Counted from the stretch's first letter, positions 33,522 through 47,387 are shown. The stretch is 64,000 nt of DNA from Streptomyces cyaneochromogenes (GCF_003963535.1 NZ_CP034539.1:1736001-1800000), one strand, 5' to 3'. Translations and numbers: made by a program. The notes: generated from the letters alone by a model not told the origin.

Positions 33522-34708
33522 CGGAAGAGGTTGCGGTGCTCGGCGCGGGCATGCATCCCTGGGGTAAGTGGGGGCGCAGCTTCGTCGAGTACGGCGCGGT
33601 GGCGGCCCGCGCGGCACTCGCCGATGCGGGCCTGGAGTGGCGGGACATCGGGTCGATCGTCGGCGCCGACACGGTGCGTGGCGGCTATCCGGGGTATGTG
33701 GCCGGGGCGACCTTCGCGAAGGCGCTCGGCTGGCAGGGCGCCCGGGTCACGAGCGTGTACGCGGCATGCGCGTCCGGGGCACAGGCCGTCAACACCGCGC
33801 GGGCTCAGATACTTTCGGGGCTGGCGGACGTGGTGCTGGTGGTGGGTGCGGACGCGGCTCCCAAGGGGTTCTTCCGGCCTGCGGGCGGCGACCGGCCCGA
33901 TGATCCGGACTGGCTGCGTTTCCGGGTCCTCGGCGCGACCAATCCGGCGTACTTCGGGCTGTACGCGCGTCGTCGGATGGCCGTGCACGGGGACACACCG
34001 GAGGACTTCGCCCAGGTCAAGGTGAAGAACGCCGCACTGGGCGCACTGAATCCCTACGCCCGCTACCGCAAGACGGTCACCGCCGAGGAGGTCGCCGCGT
34101 CCGCCGTGGTCGCCGACCCCCTGCGGCTGCTCGACATCTGCGCGACCTCGGACGGAGGAGCCGCGCTCGTGCTGGCCGGCATGGAGTTCGCGCGTCGGCA
34201 CCGGGCCGCAGATCCGGTGCGGATCCGTGCGGTGTCCACCGTGACGCCGCGTTACCCCAACACCGTTCTGGATCTGCCCGACATCGCGACGGACTCCGCG
34301 GTGGCGGTGCGACCTGCCGCCGACACGTTCCGGGAGTCGATCGCGCGCGCGGCCTACGAGGAGGCGGGCATCGGCCCGCAGGAGCTCTCCTTCGCGGAGG
34401 TCTACGACCTGTCCACCGCCCTGGAGTTGCAGTGGTACGAGGATCTGGGGCTGTGCGACGAGGGAGAGGCCGCGAAGCTGCTTCGGGAGGGCACGACGAC
34501 GCTGGGCGGCCGCATACCTGTGAACGCGAGCGGTGGGCTGGCTTCTTTCGGAGAGGCTGTACCGGCCCAGGCCATCGCCCAAATATGCGAACTCACCTGG
34601 CAGTTGAGGGGCGCTGCCGGTGACCGCCAGATCGCCGGGGCGCGGGTGGGGATCGCGGCGAACCAGGGGCTGTTCGGGCACGGGTCGGCGGTGATCGCGG
34701 TGCGGTGA
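33518..34708 (+). CDS. thiolase-fold protein (SCP-x/Ltp-type lipid-transfer thiolase or aldolase)
   Basis: A 396-residue thiolase-superfamily protein from ATG 33518, overlapping the DUF35 stop by 4 bp. Visible sites: the nucleophile region SVYAACASGAQAVNTAR (Cys at about residue 88), the middle ICATSDGGAALVLAGMEFAR, and the C-terminal FGHGSAVIAV; the VNASGGLASFGEAVPAQA segment replaces the usual CPHPxG-type loop. This pattern fits SCP-x/lipid-transfer thiolases, including the retro-aldolases that work with a DUF35 partner. The substrate is unknown. No beta-oxidation or steroid genes surround it. Confidence 0.85.
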   Translation: MTEEVAVLGAGMHPWGKWGRSFVEYGAVAARAALADAGLEWRDIGSIVGADTVRGGYPGYVAGATFAKALGWQGARVTSVYAACASGAQAVNTARAQILSGLADVVLVVGADAAPKGFFRPAGGDRPDDPDWLRFRVLGATNPAYFGLYARRRMAVHGDTPEDFAQVKVKNAALGALNPYARYRKTVTAEEVAASAVVADPLRLLDICATSDGGAALVLAGMEFARRHRAADPVRIRAVSTVTPRYPNTVLDLPDIATDSAVAVRPAADTFRESIARAAYEEAGIGPQELSFAEVYDLSTALELQWYEDLGLCDEGEAAKLLREGTTTLGGRIPVNASGGLASFGEAVPAQAIAQICELTWQLRGAAGDRQIAGARVGIAANQGLFGHGSAVIAVR

Positions 34709-34846
34709 TGTACGACGGCGTTGCGGGCACGTGGAGTCGATTCCGCAAGCGTGCGTCACCGGCCTACGAGCGCGGCGCCCAGGCATGTCTACGGTGTGTG
34801 ACCAACCCGGAATCCTGCGTGAACGTCTCATGAACTGGGCTCATGC

Positions 34847-36496
34847 GTGCTCCAGCGGCGCAATCATGCTCCCGTGGACTCCTGGACGGATACTCTCCGC
34901 TTCGCTTTCCAACCGGTGGTCAATCTGACGACCGGCGGGGTAGCGGGGCTGGAGATACTCGCCCGCCCGGAGACCGGCGACGTCCTGGCCGAGGCCCGCC
35001 GGGACCCGGAAGTCGACAGCCGGCTCGCCGTGTTGGCGTTCCGTGCGGCGGCCCGCAAGGAGGCGTTGCTGCCGCTGTACGTCAACGTGTTCGCCGGCAC
35101 CCTCGCCGACCTCGGCGGGCTGACACCGCTGCACGACGCCGTGCGTGCGGCGGGGCGGCTGCCGTGGGAGGTGACGATCGACGTCGGCCCGCCGTACACG
35201 CACGTGCCCCAGCAGGCATTGCTGGAGGCGATCGGCTCGCTGCGGGACCAGGGTTTCCGGATCAGTGCGGACGGCGTCGGCGACGGGGACGTACCGCTGC
35301 GGCTGCTCGCCGACATGGCACCCGACCTGGTCAAGCTCGACGCGTCCTTGCTGGCGCGCCCGGCGGCCGTGCGGGCGATGCGGACGCTGTGCGACCAGTT
35401 GGCAGCGCTGCTGTGCGTCGAGGGCGTGGAGACGGAGCTGCAGTGCGGATCCGCGAGGTCGGCGGGCGCGCAACTGGCTCAGGGCGAGTTGTTCGCCCCG
35501 CCGGCCCGGCTACCCGCGGCGGAGGTATACGTTCCGCCGCGCTCCACGGGACTGGCGGTGACGCCACGCTCGGGACCGTCGGTGCGGGAGTTCGTGCGAC
35601 CCGCGGCGCTGCTGCCCGCCACCGCCTCCGCGGGCCAGGTGCGGGCACTGCTGACCGGGTCGCCGGAGGTGTCCGGGGTGCTGCTGGTCGACGCGTACGG
35701 CGTCCCGGTGCGGTCGGTGCACCGCTCCCGGTTCCTGCTGTCGATGTCGGGCCGCTACGGCCATGCCCTGTACGCCGACCGGCCCGCGGCCAAGCTCGGC
35801 GACCCGCCGCGCACCGTGGGCGTGGACGCCACCGCGTGGGAGGTGCTGGACGTGGTCGCGGTCGGCGGCCGCGACCGTACGTCGGACGATGTGGCCGTCG
35901 TCGACCGGTACGGCCGCTGCGTGGGCGTCGTACGTCTCGCCGACCTCGTGCGGGCGCTCGCCGAGACCCGGGTCGAGGAGGCCGCGGGGCTCAATCCGCT
36001 GACCCGGCTACCAGGTTCGGACGCGATCACCGGTGAGGTGGATCTGAGGATCGCCGATGGGCGGCCGTTCGCGCTGAGCTGGCTGGACGTGGACCACTTC
36101 AAGCAGGTCAACGACGGAGCCGGGTTCGCTGCGGGCGACGAGCTGATCCGGTCGGTCGGACGTGCACTGCAGCACGCGGCGTCGGGCAGTACCCGCGTGG
36201 GCCACATCGGCGGGGACGACTTCCTGGTGCTCGCGGACCCGGAAGGGCTGAGTCCGCTGGCCACCTCCATGCTGGACACACCCTGGTCGGCGGGTGGGCG
36301 TCCCGTCACGCTGTCCCTGGCCACGGTCCTGTGCGAGCCCGGAAGCGTGACGGACCACCGGCAGGCTGCCGCCTGTCTCGCACCGCTGAAGCAGGCCGCG
36401 AAGTCACTGCGCGGGGCGAGCTGGGTACTGGGCCGCGCGGGGTTGTCCGGGCACGAGATCCTTCGCGGCACGGAGGCCGAGACGGCCCGGGCGTAG
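34847..36496 (+). CDS. EAL-CBS-GGDEF cyclic-di-GMP protein
   Basis: Up to 549 residues from GTG 34847; GTG 34874 (VDSWTDTLRFAFQPVV) is an alternative start and neither has a clear ribosome-binding site. Residues 15-215 form an EAL domain with altered sites: LEILARP, NVFAG, ADGVGDG where DDFGTG is usual, then VKLD and CVEGVE. Residues 225-365 are CBS-like. Residues 375-530 form a GGDEF domain with LDVDHFKQVND and GGDDF (about residue 455). The cyclase looks active and the phosphodiesterase doubtful. No transmembrane segment, so cytoplasmic. C-di-GMP controls Streptomyces development through BldD. Confidence 0.9.
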   Translation: MLQRRNHAPVDSWTDTLRFAFQPVVNLTTGGVAGLEILARPETGDVLAEARRDPEVDSRLAVLAFRAAARKEALLPLYVNVFAGTLADLGGLTPLHDAVRAAGRLPWEVTIDVGPPYTHVPQQALLEAIGSLRDQGFRISADGVGDGDVPLRLLADMAPDLVKLDASLLARPAAVRAMRTLCDQLAALLCVEGVETELQCGSARSAGAQLAQGELFAPPARLPAAEVYVPPRSTGLAVTPRSGPSVREFVRPAALLPATASAGQVRALLTGSPEVSGVLLVDAYGVPVRSVHRSRFLLSMSGRYGHALYADRPAAKLGDPPRTVGVDATAWEVLDVVAVGGRDRTSDDVAVVDRYGRCVGVVRLADLVRALAETRVEEAAGLNPLTRLPGSDAITGEVDLRIADGRPFALSWLDVDHFKQVNDGAGFAAGDELIRSVGRALQHAASGSTRVGHIGGDDFLVLADPEGLSPLATSMLDTPWSAGGRPVTLSLATVLCEPGSVTDHRQAAACLAPLKQAAKSLRGASWVLGRAGLSGHEILRGTEAETARA

Positions 36497-37011
36497 TCGG
36501 CGGTGGCGGACCCGGGCAAGGGGTGAGACGCTTTTCCTACCAGGTCGGCGGTGGCCGAAAGGTTTTCGTACGACCTCAACACAGTCATGGACTTCGACCC
36601 CTGCCGGGTCCAGCAGGATCTGGCCTCCCGGCCGGCCTCAGCAGGGCCTCGATGTCCGTCCATCCTCGAACGGGCGTGCCACGATTCGCTTCGGTGACGG
36701 TCCGTGACCCGTCGGTACGCCCCCAACCGTTGGCGTCGGCGACCTTGACGCCCCCTGGACGCCGGTGAACACTTCCCGGTGTCAGCCGACATCGCCGTAC
36801 ATTCTCGGCGTATCCACGCACTGCGCCGCGCGGTTCCGCCTGGAGCAAAGGCCCGTTCCCCCACGGGCGAGTCGGCTGCGACGGCACGCTCGTCACGGAC
36901 GCCGGGCGGGGCGCGGGACCCTCCCTGCCTTCGGCTGAAGTCGCCATGGGTAACGCACCCCGCACGGAGCAAGCCGGGGCTGATCGTCCCGGCCAGGGCC
37001 TAGGAGCCGCC
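36497..37011. other. 515-bp intergenic region before glpF
   Basis: No convincing gene on either strand. The last 100 bp must hold the glpF promoter, but I see no obvious operator and no gylR-type regulator gene next to it. Confidence 0.5.
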
Positions 37012-37737
37012 ATGAGCAACGGAGATATTTTCCTCGGTGAGGTCATCGGTACCGCGATCCTGATTCTCTTCGGGGCCGGAGTCGTCGCCGCCGTCGTACT
37101 CAACTACTCCAAGGCGAAGGACGCCGGCTGGGTCGTCATCGCCTTCGGATGGGGATTCGGCGTGATGGCCGGCGCGTACACCGCCGCGCCGCTGTCCGGC
37201 GGGCAGCTCAATCCGGCCGTGACGATCGGAATCGCCATCGACACCGGGGAGTGGGACAAGGTCCACATCTACATCGCCGGCCAGATGGTCGGCGCGATCC
37301 TCGGTGCGGTGCTGTGCTGGCTGGTCTACTACGCGCAGTTCCAGGCCAACGCCGACAAGGACATCGCCCAGCCGACCCTCGGGATCTTCTCCACCGCGCC
37401 CACGATCCGAAATCCCGTGGCCAACCTGATCACCGAGATCATCGCGACCATCGCGCTGGTGCTACCGATCCTGGCGTTCGGCCTGACCAAGGGACTCGGC
37501 GTGTCCGGCACCGCGATTCTGATCGTCTCGTTCCTGGTGGTCGGCATCGGTATGTCGCTCGGTGGCCCCACGGGATACGCCATCAATCCGGCCCGTGACC
37601 TGGGCCCGCGCATCGTCCACGCCCTGCTCCCGATCCCCAACAAGGGCACCTCGGACTGGGGCTACGCGTGGGTTCCGGTGGTCGGACCGCTGATCGGCGG
37701 GGTGCTGTCCGGGGTCATCTTCAACGCAGCTTTCTGA
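37012..37737 (+). CDS. glpF: glycerol uptake facilitator (aquaglyceroporin)
   Basis: A 241-residue MIP-family channel from ATG 37012, with AGGAG 5 nt upstream. Six hydrophobic segments and both pore motifs are present: [11 protein letters not shown] and [12 protein letters not shown]. The Asp after the second NPAR marks the glycerol-conducting subgroup. It admits glycerol through the cytoplasmic membrane. It lies 22 bp upstream of glpK, as an operon. The glycerol-3-phosphate dehydrogenase gene and gylR that complete the classical gylCABX operon are absent here. Confidence 0.95.
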   Translation: MSNGDIFLGEVIGTAILILFGAGVVAAVVLNYSKAKDAGWVVIAFGWGFGVMAGAYTAAPLSGGQLNPAVTIGIAIDTGEWDKVHIYIAGQMVGAILGAVLCWLVYYAQFQANADKDIAQPTLGIFSTAPTIRNPVANLITEIIATIALVLPILAFGLTKGLGVSGTAILIVSFLVVGIGMSLGGPTGYAINPARDLGPRIVHALLPIPNKGTSDWGYAWVPVVGPLIGGVLSGVIFNAAF

Positions 37738-37759
37738 AGGAACAGACGAAGGGGACGTC

Positions 37760-39271
37760 ATGACGGACAAGTTCGTCGCCGCTATCGACCAGGGCACGAC
37801 CTCCAGCCGCTGCATCATCTTCAACCAGGACGGCGCGATCGTGGCCGTCGACCAGCGCGAGCACCGCCAGATCTTCCCCAAGCCCGGCTGGGTGGAGCAC
37901 GACGCCACCGAGATCTGGTCGAAGGTGCAGGCCGTGGTCGCCGGCGCGATCGCCAAGGCAGGGCTGCGCACCGACCAGATCAGCGCGCTCGGTATCACCA
38001 ACCAGCGCGAGACGACGGTCCTGTGGGACCGCGCGACGGGCAAGCCGGTGCACAACGCGATCGTGTGGCAGGACACGCGCACGGCGGCACTGTGCAACCA
38101 GCTCGGTGGCACGGACGGGCAGGATCGTTTCCGTGAGCAGACCGGACTGCCGCTGGCGAGCTACTTCTCCGGTCCCAAGGCGGCCTGGTTGCTGGACAAC
38201 GTGCCCGGCCTCAGGGCCCGCGCCGAGAACGGCGAGATCGCCTTCGGCACCATCGACTCCTGGCTGATCTGGAACCTCACCGGCGGCACAGACGGCGGAC
38301 ACCACGTCACCGACGTGACGAATGCCGGCCGCACCATGCTGATGAACCTGGAGACCCTGCAGTGGGACTCCTCGATCCTGTCCGCGATGAACGTGCCCGA
38401 GGCAGTCCTTCCGGAGATCAAGTCGTCCTCCGAGGTGTACGGGACCGCCGTCGGACAGCTGGCCGGCGTGCCGGTCGCCTCGGCCCTGGGCGACCAGCAG
38501 GCGGCGGTGTTCGGGCAGGCCTGCTACGACGTGGGCACGGCGAAGAACACGTACGGCACGGGCAGCTTCCTGCTGCTCAACACGGGCAACCGGCCGGTCC
38601 AGTCGAAGAGCGGGCTGCTGACCACCATGGGCTACAAGATCGGCAGTGAGGCGCCCGTGTACTGCCTGGAGGGAGCGATAGCCATAACGGGCGCGTTGGT
38701 CCAGTGGTTCCGCGACCAGCTCGGCATCATCCGCACCGCCGACGAGATCGAGCCGCTGGCGGAGAGCGTCGAGGACAACGGCGGCGCGTACATCGTGCCC
38801 GCCTTCTCCGGTCTGTTCGCGCCGTACTGGCGTTCCGACGCGCGCGGTGTCATCACCGGGTTGACGCGGTACGTCACCAAGGCGCACCTCGCCCGCGCGG
38901 TGCTGGAGGCGACGAGCTGGCAGACGCGCGAGGTCGTGGACGCCATGTACCAGGACTCCGGGGTGCACATCACGACCCTGAAGGTCGACGGCGGCATGAC
39001 GAAGAACAACCTGCTCATGCAGCATCAGGCGGATGTGCTCGACGTGCCGGTGATCCGGCCCAAGGTCTCCGAGACGACCTGCCTGGGTGCCGCGTACGCG
39101 GCAGGGTTGGCCACCGGGGTCTGGAACGACCTCGACGAGCTCAAGGCGCACTGGGCGAAGGACGTCGAGTGGACGCCCTCAATGACCGCCGAGGCACGTG
39201 ACCGCGAGTACCACAACTGGCGCAAGGCGGTGGAGAAGAGCTTCGGCTGGGAGGAGGACGGCGAGAGCTGA
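37760..39271 (+). CDS. glpK: glycerol kinase
   Basis: A 503-residue FGGY-family kinase, the usual length. The N-terminal signature is [19 protein letters not shown], then [40 protein letters not shown] and [20 protein letters not shown]. The C-terminal nucleotide site is [20 protein letters not shown]. It phosphorylates incoming glycerol to sn-glycerol-3-phosphate and traps it. Cotranscribed with glpF. It converges on the conservon G-protein gene across a strong hairpin. Confidence 0.96.
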   Translation: MTDKFVAAIDQGTTSSRCIIFNQDGAIVAVDQREHRQIFPKPGWVEHDATEIWSKVQAVVAGAIAKAGLRTDQISALGITNQRETTVLWDRATGKPVHNAIVWQDTRTAALCNQLGGTDGQDRFREQTGLPLASYFSGPKAAWLLDNVPGLRARAENGEIAFGTIDSWLIWNLTGGTDGGHHVTDVTNAGRTMLMNLETLQWDSSILSAMNVPEAVLPEIKSSSEVYGTAVGQLAGVPVASALGDQQAAVFGQACYDVGTAKNTYGTGSFLLLNTGNRPVQSKSGLLTTMGYKIGSEAPVYCLEGAIAITGALVQWFRDQLGIIRTADEIEPLAESVEDNGGAYIVPAFSGLFAPYWRSDARGVITGLTRYVTKAHLARAVLEATSWQTREVVDAMYQDSGVHITTLKVDGGMTKNNLLMQHQADVLDVPVIRPKVSETTCLGAAYAAGLATGVWNDLDELKAHWAKDVEWTPSMTAEARDREYHNWRKAVEKSFGWEEDGES

Positions 39272-39369
39272 GAGAGGCGGCCGGCGCCGAGGAGACGGAC
39301 GGCTGGAGCCGAAGCACGGTCCACGCGCGCGTGCGACCCGCTTGAGCCACGCGCGCGTGCCATGAGCCG

Positions 39370-39403
39370 CGGCCCGTACCCCGGTCGGCGGGGGTACGGG
39401 CCG
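39370..39403. terminator. bidirectional hairpin between glpK and the conservon
   Basis: CGGCCCGTACCCC (39370-39382) and GGGGTACGGGCCG (39391-39403), a perfect 13-bp stem with an 8-nt loop, between convergent genes. Confidence 0.8.
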
Positions 39404-39440
39404 TGTCCGTGCGCCGAGGTCAGGTGGTCCGCGCCGGAGG

Positions 39441-40026
39441 TCAGGTGGTCACGGTCTGGCGGCGGTCCGCCTGATAGGCCATGGCGTGCTGGACGACGCC
39501 GATGAGGATCTCCTTGACGGACTCTCGGTCGCGGGCGTCGCACAGCAGCAGCGGTACGCCGTCGTCGAGGTCGAGGGCCTGCCGGATGGCCTCCGCCGGG
39601 TAACGGTCGGCTCCCTCGAAGCAGTTGACGCCGACGAGGAAGGGTATGGAACGCCGTTCGAAGTAGTCGACGGCCGCAAAGCAGTCCTCGAGGCGTCGGG
39701 TGTCCGCGAGGACCACGGCACCGAGCGCGCCCTCCGAGAGCTCGTCCCACATGAACCAGAACCGCTCCTGGCCGGGCGTGCCGAAGAGGTACAGCACCAG
39801 GTCCTCCCGCAGGGTGATACGGCCGAAGTCCATGGCCACCGTGGTGGTGCGTTTGCCCTCGACACCGCTCGTGTCGTCGACCGGGCGTCCTGCCTCGGTG
39901 AGCAGCTCCTCCGTGCGCAGCGGCCTGATCTCGCTGACCGCGCCCACCAGGGTGGTCTTGCCCACGCCGAAGCCGCCGGCCACCAGGATCTTGAGCGTGA
40001 CGGGCTCGACCGGAGGCTTCCCGCGC

Positions 40027-40046
<20 letters not shown>
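39441..40046 (-). CDS. cvnD: conservon ATP/GTP-binding protein (CvnD-type small G protein)
   Basis: A 201-residue protein from ATG 40046 ([20 protein letters not shown]), with AGGAG 9 nt upstream. P-loop [11 protein letters not shown] (Lys30), the switch region [20 protein letters not shown], and [19 protein letters not shown] (a DTAGQ-like site with TPGQ). This is the MglA/Ras-like fourth component of Streptomyces conservons, which work with a histidine kinase-like receptor as a membrane switch controlling development. The start lies 20 bp inside the end of the hydantoinase gene, so translation is coupled to that gene rather than to cvnC as usual. Confidence 0.9.
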
Positions 40047-43677
<3,631 letters not shown>

Positions 43678-43701
43678 GTCACTACCCCGCTTCCACGCCG
43701 C

Positions 43702-44097
43702 TCACAGCGCCCGCAGGCCGTTGATCACGTCGCGCAGAATACTCTCGTCCACCAGCTCGGCAGGCGGTACAGGCCGGTTCACATGGACGAATTCCCCGTC
43801 CACCAGATCACCGATGAGAACCCGTACGACTCCGATGGGCAGGTCCAGTTCGGCGGAGAGCTCGGCCACGGACTGCGGGGCGTCACGGCACAGGTCGACG
43901 ATGTCCACGTGTTCCGGGGACAGCGTCGAGTCCGCTTCCGGATCGTCCGCCTGCGACTCGGCGACAACCACCGCGATCAGGTCGAGGCGGTGCTGGGCCG
44001 CACTGGTGGTGCGGCCGCGCGTCATCGCGTACGGGCGGACGACCGGCCCGGCTTCGTCGTCGAACCAGTGGCTTCTTCCCTGACCCTCAGCGCTCAT
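43702..44097 (-). CDS. cvnC: conservon DUF742 protein
   Basis: A 131-residue protein: HWFDDEAGPVVRPYAMTRGR, then LDLIAVVVAESQADDPEADS, a winged-helix-like CRDAPQSVAELSAELDLPIG, and VVRVLIGDLVDGEFVHVNRP. DUF742 is the third component of conservons and is thought to link the roadblock protein to the G protein. It starts 9 bp after cvnB. In ordinary conservons the G-protein gene follows at once; here a hydantoinase gene comes between. Confidence 0.92.
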   Translation of the reverse strand: MSAEGQGRSHWFDDEAGPVVRPYAMTRGRTTSAAQHRLDLIAVVVAESQADDPEADSTLSPEHVDIVDLCRDAPQSVAELSAELDLPIGVVRVLIGDLVDGEFVHVNRPVPPAELVDESILRDVINGLRAL

Positions 44098-44106
44098 GCC
44101 ATCCCA

Positions 44107-44544
44107 CTACCCGCCCGAGGGCAGATCGGTGCGCGGAGCGGTGCCCAGATGCACACCGACCCGCTTGACGAGGAGCGTCATCTCGTAGGCGACCAGGCCG
44201 ACGTCCGAGTCGGCGTCGGAGAGCACCGCGAGGCAGCTGCCGTCGCCGGCGGCCGTCACGAACAGGAAGGCGTCGTCGAGTTCGACGACCGTCTGCCGGA
44301 CATTGCCCGCCTCGAAGTGACGGCCCACGCCCTTGGCGAGGCTGTGGAAGCCGGACGCGACGGCGGCCAGGTGCTCGCTGTCCTCGCGGGTCAGGTCCTT
44401 GGACACCCCCGTCGGCAGGCCGTCGCCGGAGAGGACGAGGGCCTTGCGGATGCTGGCGACGCGGTCCACCAGGTCGTCGAGGAGCCAGTTGAGCTCGCCG
44501 GACTGGTTGGTCGCGGTGTGGCCGGTCGCCTTCGGTGCGGTCAT
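44107..44544 (-). CDS. cvnB: conservon roadblock/LC7 protein
   Basis: A 145-residue roadblock/LC7 domain protein (ELNWLLDDLVDRVASIRKAL, VLSGDGLPTGVSKDLTRED, AAVASGFHSLAKGVGRHF, TVVELDDAFLFVTAAGDGSC). Roadblock proteins act as regulators or scaffolds for the MglA-like G protein. Its ATG overlaps the stop of cvnA (ATGA), so both are made from one transcript. Confidence 0.93.
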   Translation of the reverse strand: MTAPKATGHTATNQSGELNWLLDDLVDRVASIRKALVLSGDGLPTGVSKDLTREDSEHLAAVASGFHSLAKGVGRHFEAGNVRQTVVELDDAFLFVTAAGDGSCLAVLSDADSDVGLVAYEMTLLVKRVGVHLGTAPRTDLPSGG

Positions 44545-47387
44545 CGACCGTCCCCCTTCGTTCCCTGTGGTGCTGTGCCGCTGTGGGCGTCATCGCCCGC
44601 GGCGTTCTCCTGGCGGCCGCGCTGCCAGCCGCGCTGGAGGGAGGCCATTCGGCTGCGTACCTCGTCCGCGTCCCGCTCGGCGAGCTCCGTCCCCTCCTCG
44701 GTGCGCCGTGCGGGGCCCTGCCTGAGCTGCGGAGCCAGATTGGCCTGCCGTACGCGCCGGGGCAGCGGCGTCGAGCCGGAGCCGGTCTCCTGCGGGACGG
44801 CGGTCGTACTCGAGGCGCTGTCGTCGGGGCCGCTCGATGCGATCGCGGGCCTTCGTGGGCGCCTCGGGAGAGCCGCGGGCTGCGGCCGTTCACCGCGGTC
44901 GGGCCCGGCGACGGGCGGCGTGTCGCCACGGTCGCCGATCCGGTCCGGCGTGCCGGGCACCTCACCGCGGGCGGCCGTACCGCGGCGGCGGGTCGGCAGC
45001 GGGGCGAGGCCGTTCGGCTCCGGGCGGTTCGGGCCCGCGGAGGGCTCCGGGTCCGCTTCCCCTCGTCGGGACCGCTGCTCGGTGACCGGACGTCCGTGCG
45101 AGCTGACCAGCTTGGGTGTCCCGCGGCGGGGCAGCGGGACGGGCCCGCTCACAACGTCGTCCGGATCGGTCTGCTCCGGTCCGCCGTGGATGCCGGCGAC
45201 CGGGTGGGCGCCGAGCGGGCCCTTCGCCTCGTCCTCGGACTGCGCGAGGGTGCGGCGCGGACGGAAGAGACCGCCGCGTTCGCCGTCCTCCTCGTCGAGT
45301 GGATCCGGGAAATCGCTGAGGGCGTCGAGGTCGACGGGGGCCTCCAGCTCGACCGGACCGTCCAGGAGCGAGGCGGGGAGGCCGGACACGCGGACCGGCA
45401 CCTGGGCGAGGGCGGCGCGGCGCGACTCCTCCAGCTCGGCCTCCTTCGAGGGCGTGGGCCGGTCGAGACGGAACCCGATGCCGTTGGTGTCCGGGACGTC
45501 GTCGGTGAGCAGCGCGTCGGGGATGAAGACGACAGCGGTGGTGCCGCCGTACGGCGACGGCTGCAGCGAGACGCGGACGTTCTGCCGCTGGGCGAGCCGG
45601 CTGACCACGAACAGACCGAGCCGGTCGGTGTCGGACAGCTCGAACTCGGGCGTCTCGGCGAGTCGGAGGTTGGCGTCCAGCAGGGCGTCGGCGGCCATAC
45701 CGAGGCCGCGGTCGTGGATCTCGAGGGTGAAGCCGTTGGCGACCCGCTCGCCCAGGACCTGGACGGCGGTGTGCGGCGGGGAGAACACCGTGGCGTTCTC
45801 CAGGAGTTCGGCCACGAGGTGGGTGATGTCCGCGACGGCCGGTCCGGTGACGGCGACGCGGGGCAGACGGCGCACCTCGATGCGCTCGTAGTCCTCGACC
45901 TCGGCGACGGCGGCACGCACGACGTCCATGAGCTGGACGGGTTTGCGCCACTGCCGGGACGGGGCGGCACCGGAGAGGATCACCAGGCCTTCGGCGTGCC
46001 GGCGCATTCGGGTGGTGAGGTGGTCGAGGCGGAACAGGTCGGCGAGTTCGTCGGTGTCCTCGGTCCGGCGTTCCATGGTGTCGAGGAGGGTGAGCTGCTT
46101 GTGGAGGAGGACCTGACTGCGCCGGGCGAGGTTGACGAAGACCTCGGAGACACCGGCGCGCAGTTCGGCCTGCTTGACGGCAGCCTCGACGGCGGCGCGC
46201 TGCAGGGTGTTGAGGGCCTGGCCTACCTCGCCCATCTCGTTCTTGTCGTACTCCAGGCGCGGAACCTCGGTCTCCACATCGACCTGTTCGCCGGCGGAGA
46301 GGCGGCGCATCACGCTGGGCAGTCGCACGCCGGATGCCTCATGGGCCTCCAGGCGCAGCTGCCGCAGATCGCGGATGAGGCCGCGGCCGATGCGCACGGA
46401 GAGGAAGAGGGAGAGCAGCAGGGCGAGCAGACCGAGGACGCCGGCGACGGCCGCCTTCAGGATGACGCCCATGGCGACGGGGCTCACGCGGTCCTGATAG
46501 CGCGCGCCCGCCTCGTCGTTGAGTTTGCTGAGCTCGTCGAGGACGCTGCCGGCGACGGTGTCCCAGCTCTTGGCGTCGACCGTGCTGGGCCTGCCCGCCT
46601 GGGTGGAGATGACGGCTTGTTCGGCGACCCGCAGTGGAGCGGTGGAGGCGTTCCGCCAGAAGCGCTCGAAGCGTTCCCGCTCGGACGAGGGCAGGTCCGC
46701 CAGGCTGATGTCGTACATGAGGGTGCGCTGGGCGACGAGATCGGAGACGTCCCGAATCTCCTCGCGCGAGAGCTTCCCGACCACTAGGGCGGAGCTGAGC
46801 AACGCGTCCTCGCGGGAGAGCAGTTCGCGGGCGCGGGTCACGTTGAGGAGAGCGCGGGCCTGCTTGTCCATCGCCACGCTGTCGATCCCGTCGAGGGAGC
46901 CCAGCAGGGCATAGCAGGGGTCCACGAGGAGGTTGTACTGGTTGAGGGCCGCGGCGCGGGTCACGGTTCCGTCCTCGACGCTGCGGCGCAGAGGGCTGAT
47001 GCTGTCGAAGGCGTCCAGGACGGCGGTGAGGCGCTCGTTGTCGCCCTCGTCCAGGCCGTCGCGGACATCGGGGTCCTTGGCGTTCTTGCGGATCTCGGCG
47101 ACGGCGGAGTCGGTGGCGTTCCGGGTGGCCCGCAGTGCGGACAGCGCGTCCGAGGCCCGGCGATCGGCGAGGTAGACCAGCGCCTGGCGGCGTTCCTGCT
47201 GCAGGACGCGGACGGCGTCCTCGGTGGAGTAGCCGATCTTCTCGACGAGGGACGACACCGTGAACAGCTGGGCCACACCCCGCCCCGTGAGTACCGTGGC
47301 GAAACCCCAGATCGCGGTCAGGGACACCAGCGGCACGAGAAGCAGCGCCACCATCTTCCGGCGGATCGACTTCCCGCGAAAGTGCAT
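44541..47387 (-). CDS. cvnA: conservon membrane sensor with histidine kinase-like ATPase domain
   Basis: A 948-residue protein from ATG 47387 (MHFRGKSIRRKMVALLLVPL). A first transmembrane helix (VALLLVPLVSLTAIWGFA), an extracytoplasmic sensor of about 290 residues rich in helices (nitrate/nitrite-sensor type), a second helix (AAVAGVLGLLALLLSLFLSV), HAMP-like sequence, then a HATPase_c domain (LVAELLENATVFSPPHTAV, LEIHDRGLGMA, GLFVVSRLAQRQNVRVSLQ). No typical phospho-accepting His box is obvious. A 250-residue disordered Pro/Arg-rich tail follows. It is the receptor of the conservon, in the membrane. Confidence 0.92.
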   Translation of the reverse strand: MHFRGKSIRRKMVALLLVPLVSLTAIWGFATVLTGRGVAQLFTVSSLVEKIGYSTEDAVRVLQQERRQALVYLADRRASDALSALRATRNATDSAVAEIRKNAKDPDVRDGLDEGDNERLTAVLDAFDSISPLRRSVEDGTVTRAAALNQYNLLVDPCYALLGSLDGIDSVAMDKQARALLNVTRARELLSREDALLSSALVVGKLSREEIRDVSDLVAQRTLMYDISLADLPSSERERFERFWRNASTAPLRVAEQAVISTQAGRPSTVDAKSWDTVAGSVLDELSKLNDEAGARYQDRVSPVAMGVILKAAVAGVLGLLALLLSLFLSVRIGRGLIRDLRQLRLEAHEASGVRLPSVMRRLSAGEQVDVETEVPRLEYDKNEMGEVGQALNTLQRAAVEAAVKQAELRAGVSEVFVNLARRSQVLLHKQLTLLDTMERRTEDTDELADLFRLDHLTTRMRRHAEGLVILSGAAPSRQWRKPVQLMDVVRAAVAEVEDYERIEVRRLPRVAVTGPAVADITHLVAELLENATVFSPPHTAVQVLGERVANGFTLEIHDRGLGMAADALLDANLRLAETPEFELSDTDRLGLFVVSRLAQRQNVRVSLQPSPYGGTTAVVFIPDALLTDDVPDTNGIGFRLDRPTPSKEAELEESRRAALAQVPVRVSGLPASLLDGPVELEAPVDLDALSDFPDPLDEEDGERGGLFRPRRTLAQSEDEAKGPLGAHPVAGIHGGPEQTDPDDVVSGPVPLPRRGTPKLVSSHGRPVTEQRSRRGEADPEPSAGPNRPEPNGLAPLPTRRRGTAARGEVPGTPDRIGDRGDTPPVAGPDRGERPQPAALPRRPRRPAIASSGPDDSASSTTAVPQETGSGSTPLPRRVRQANLAPQLRQGPARRTEEGTELAERDADEVRSRMASLQRGWQRGRQENAAGDDAHSGTAPQGTKGDGR

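Noticed and set aside
36585..37103. 172-residue open frame on the minus strand before glpF
   Set aside because: Overlaps the glpF start and has no recognisable domain; the spacer looks non-coding.
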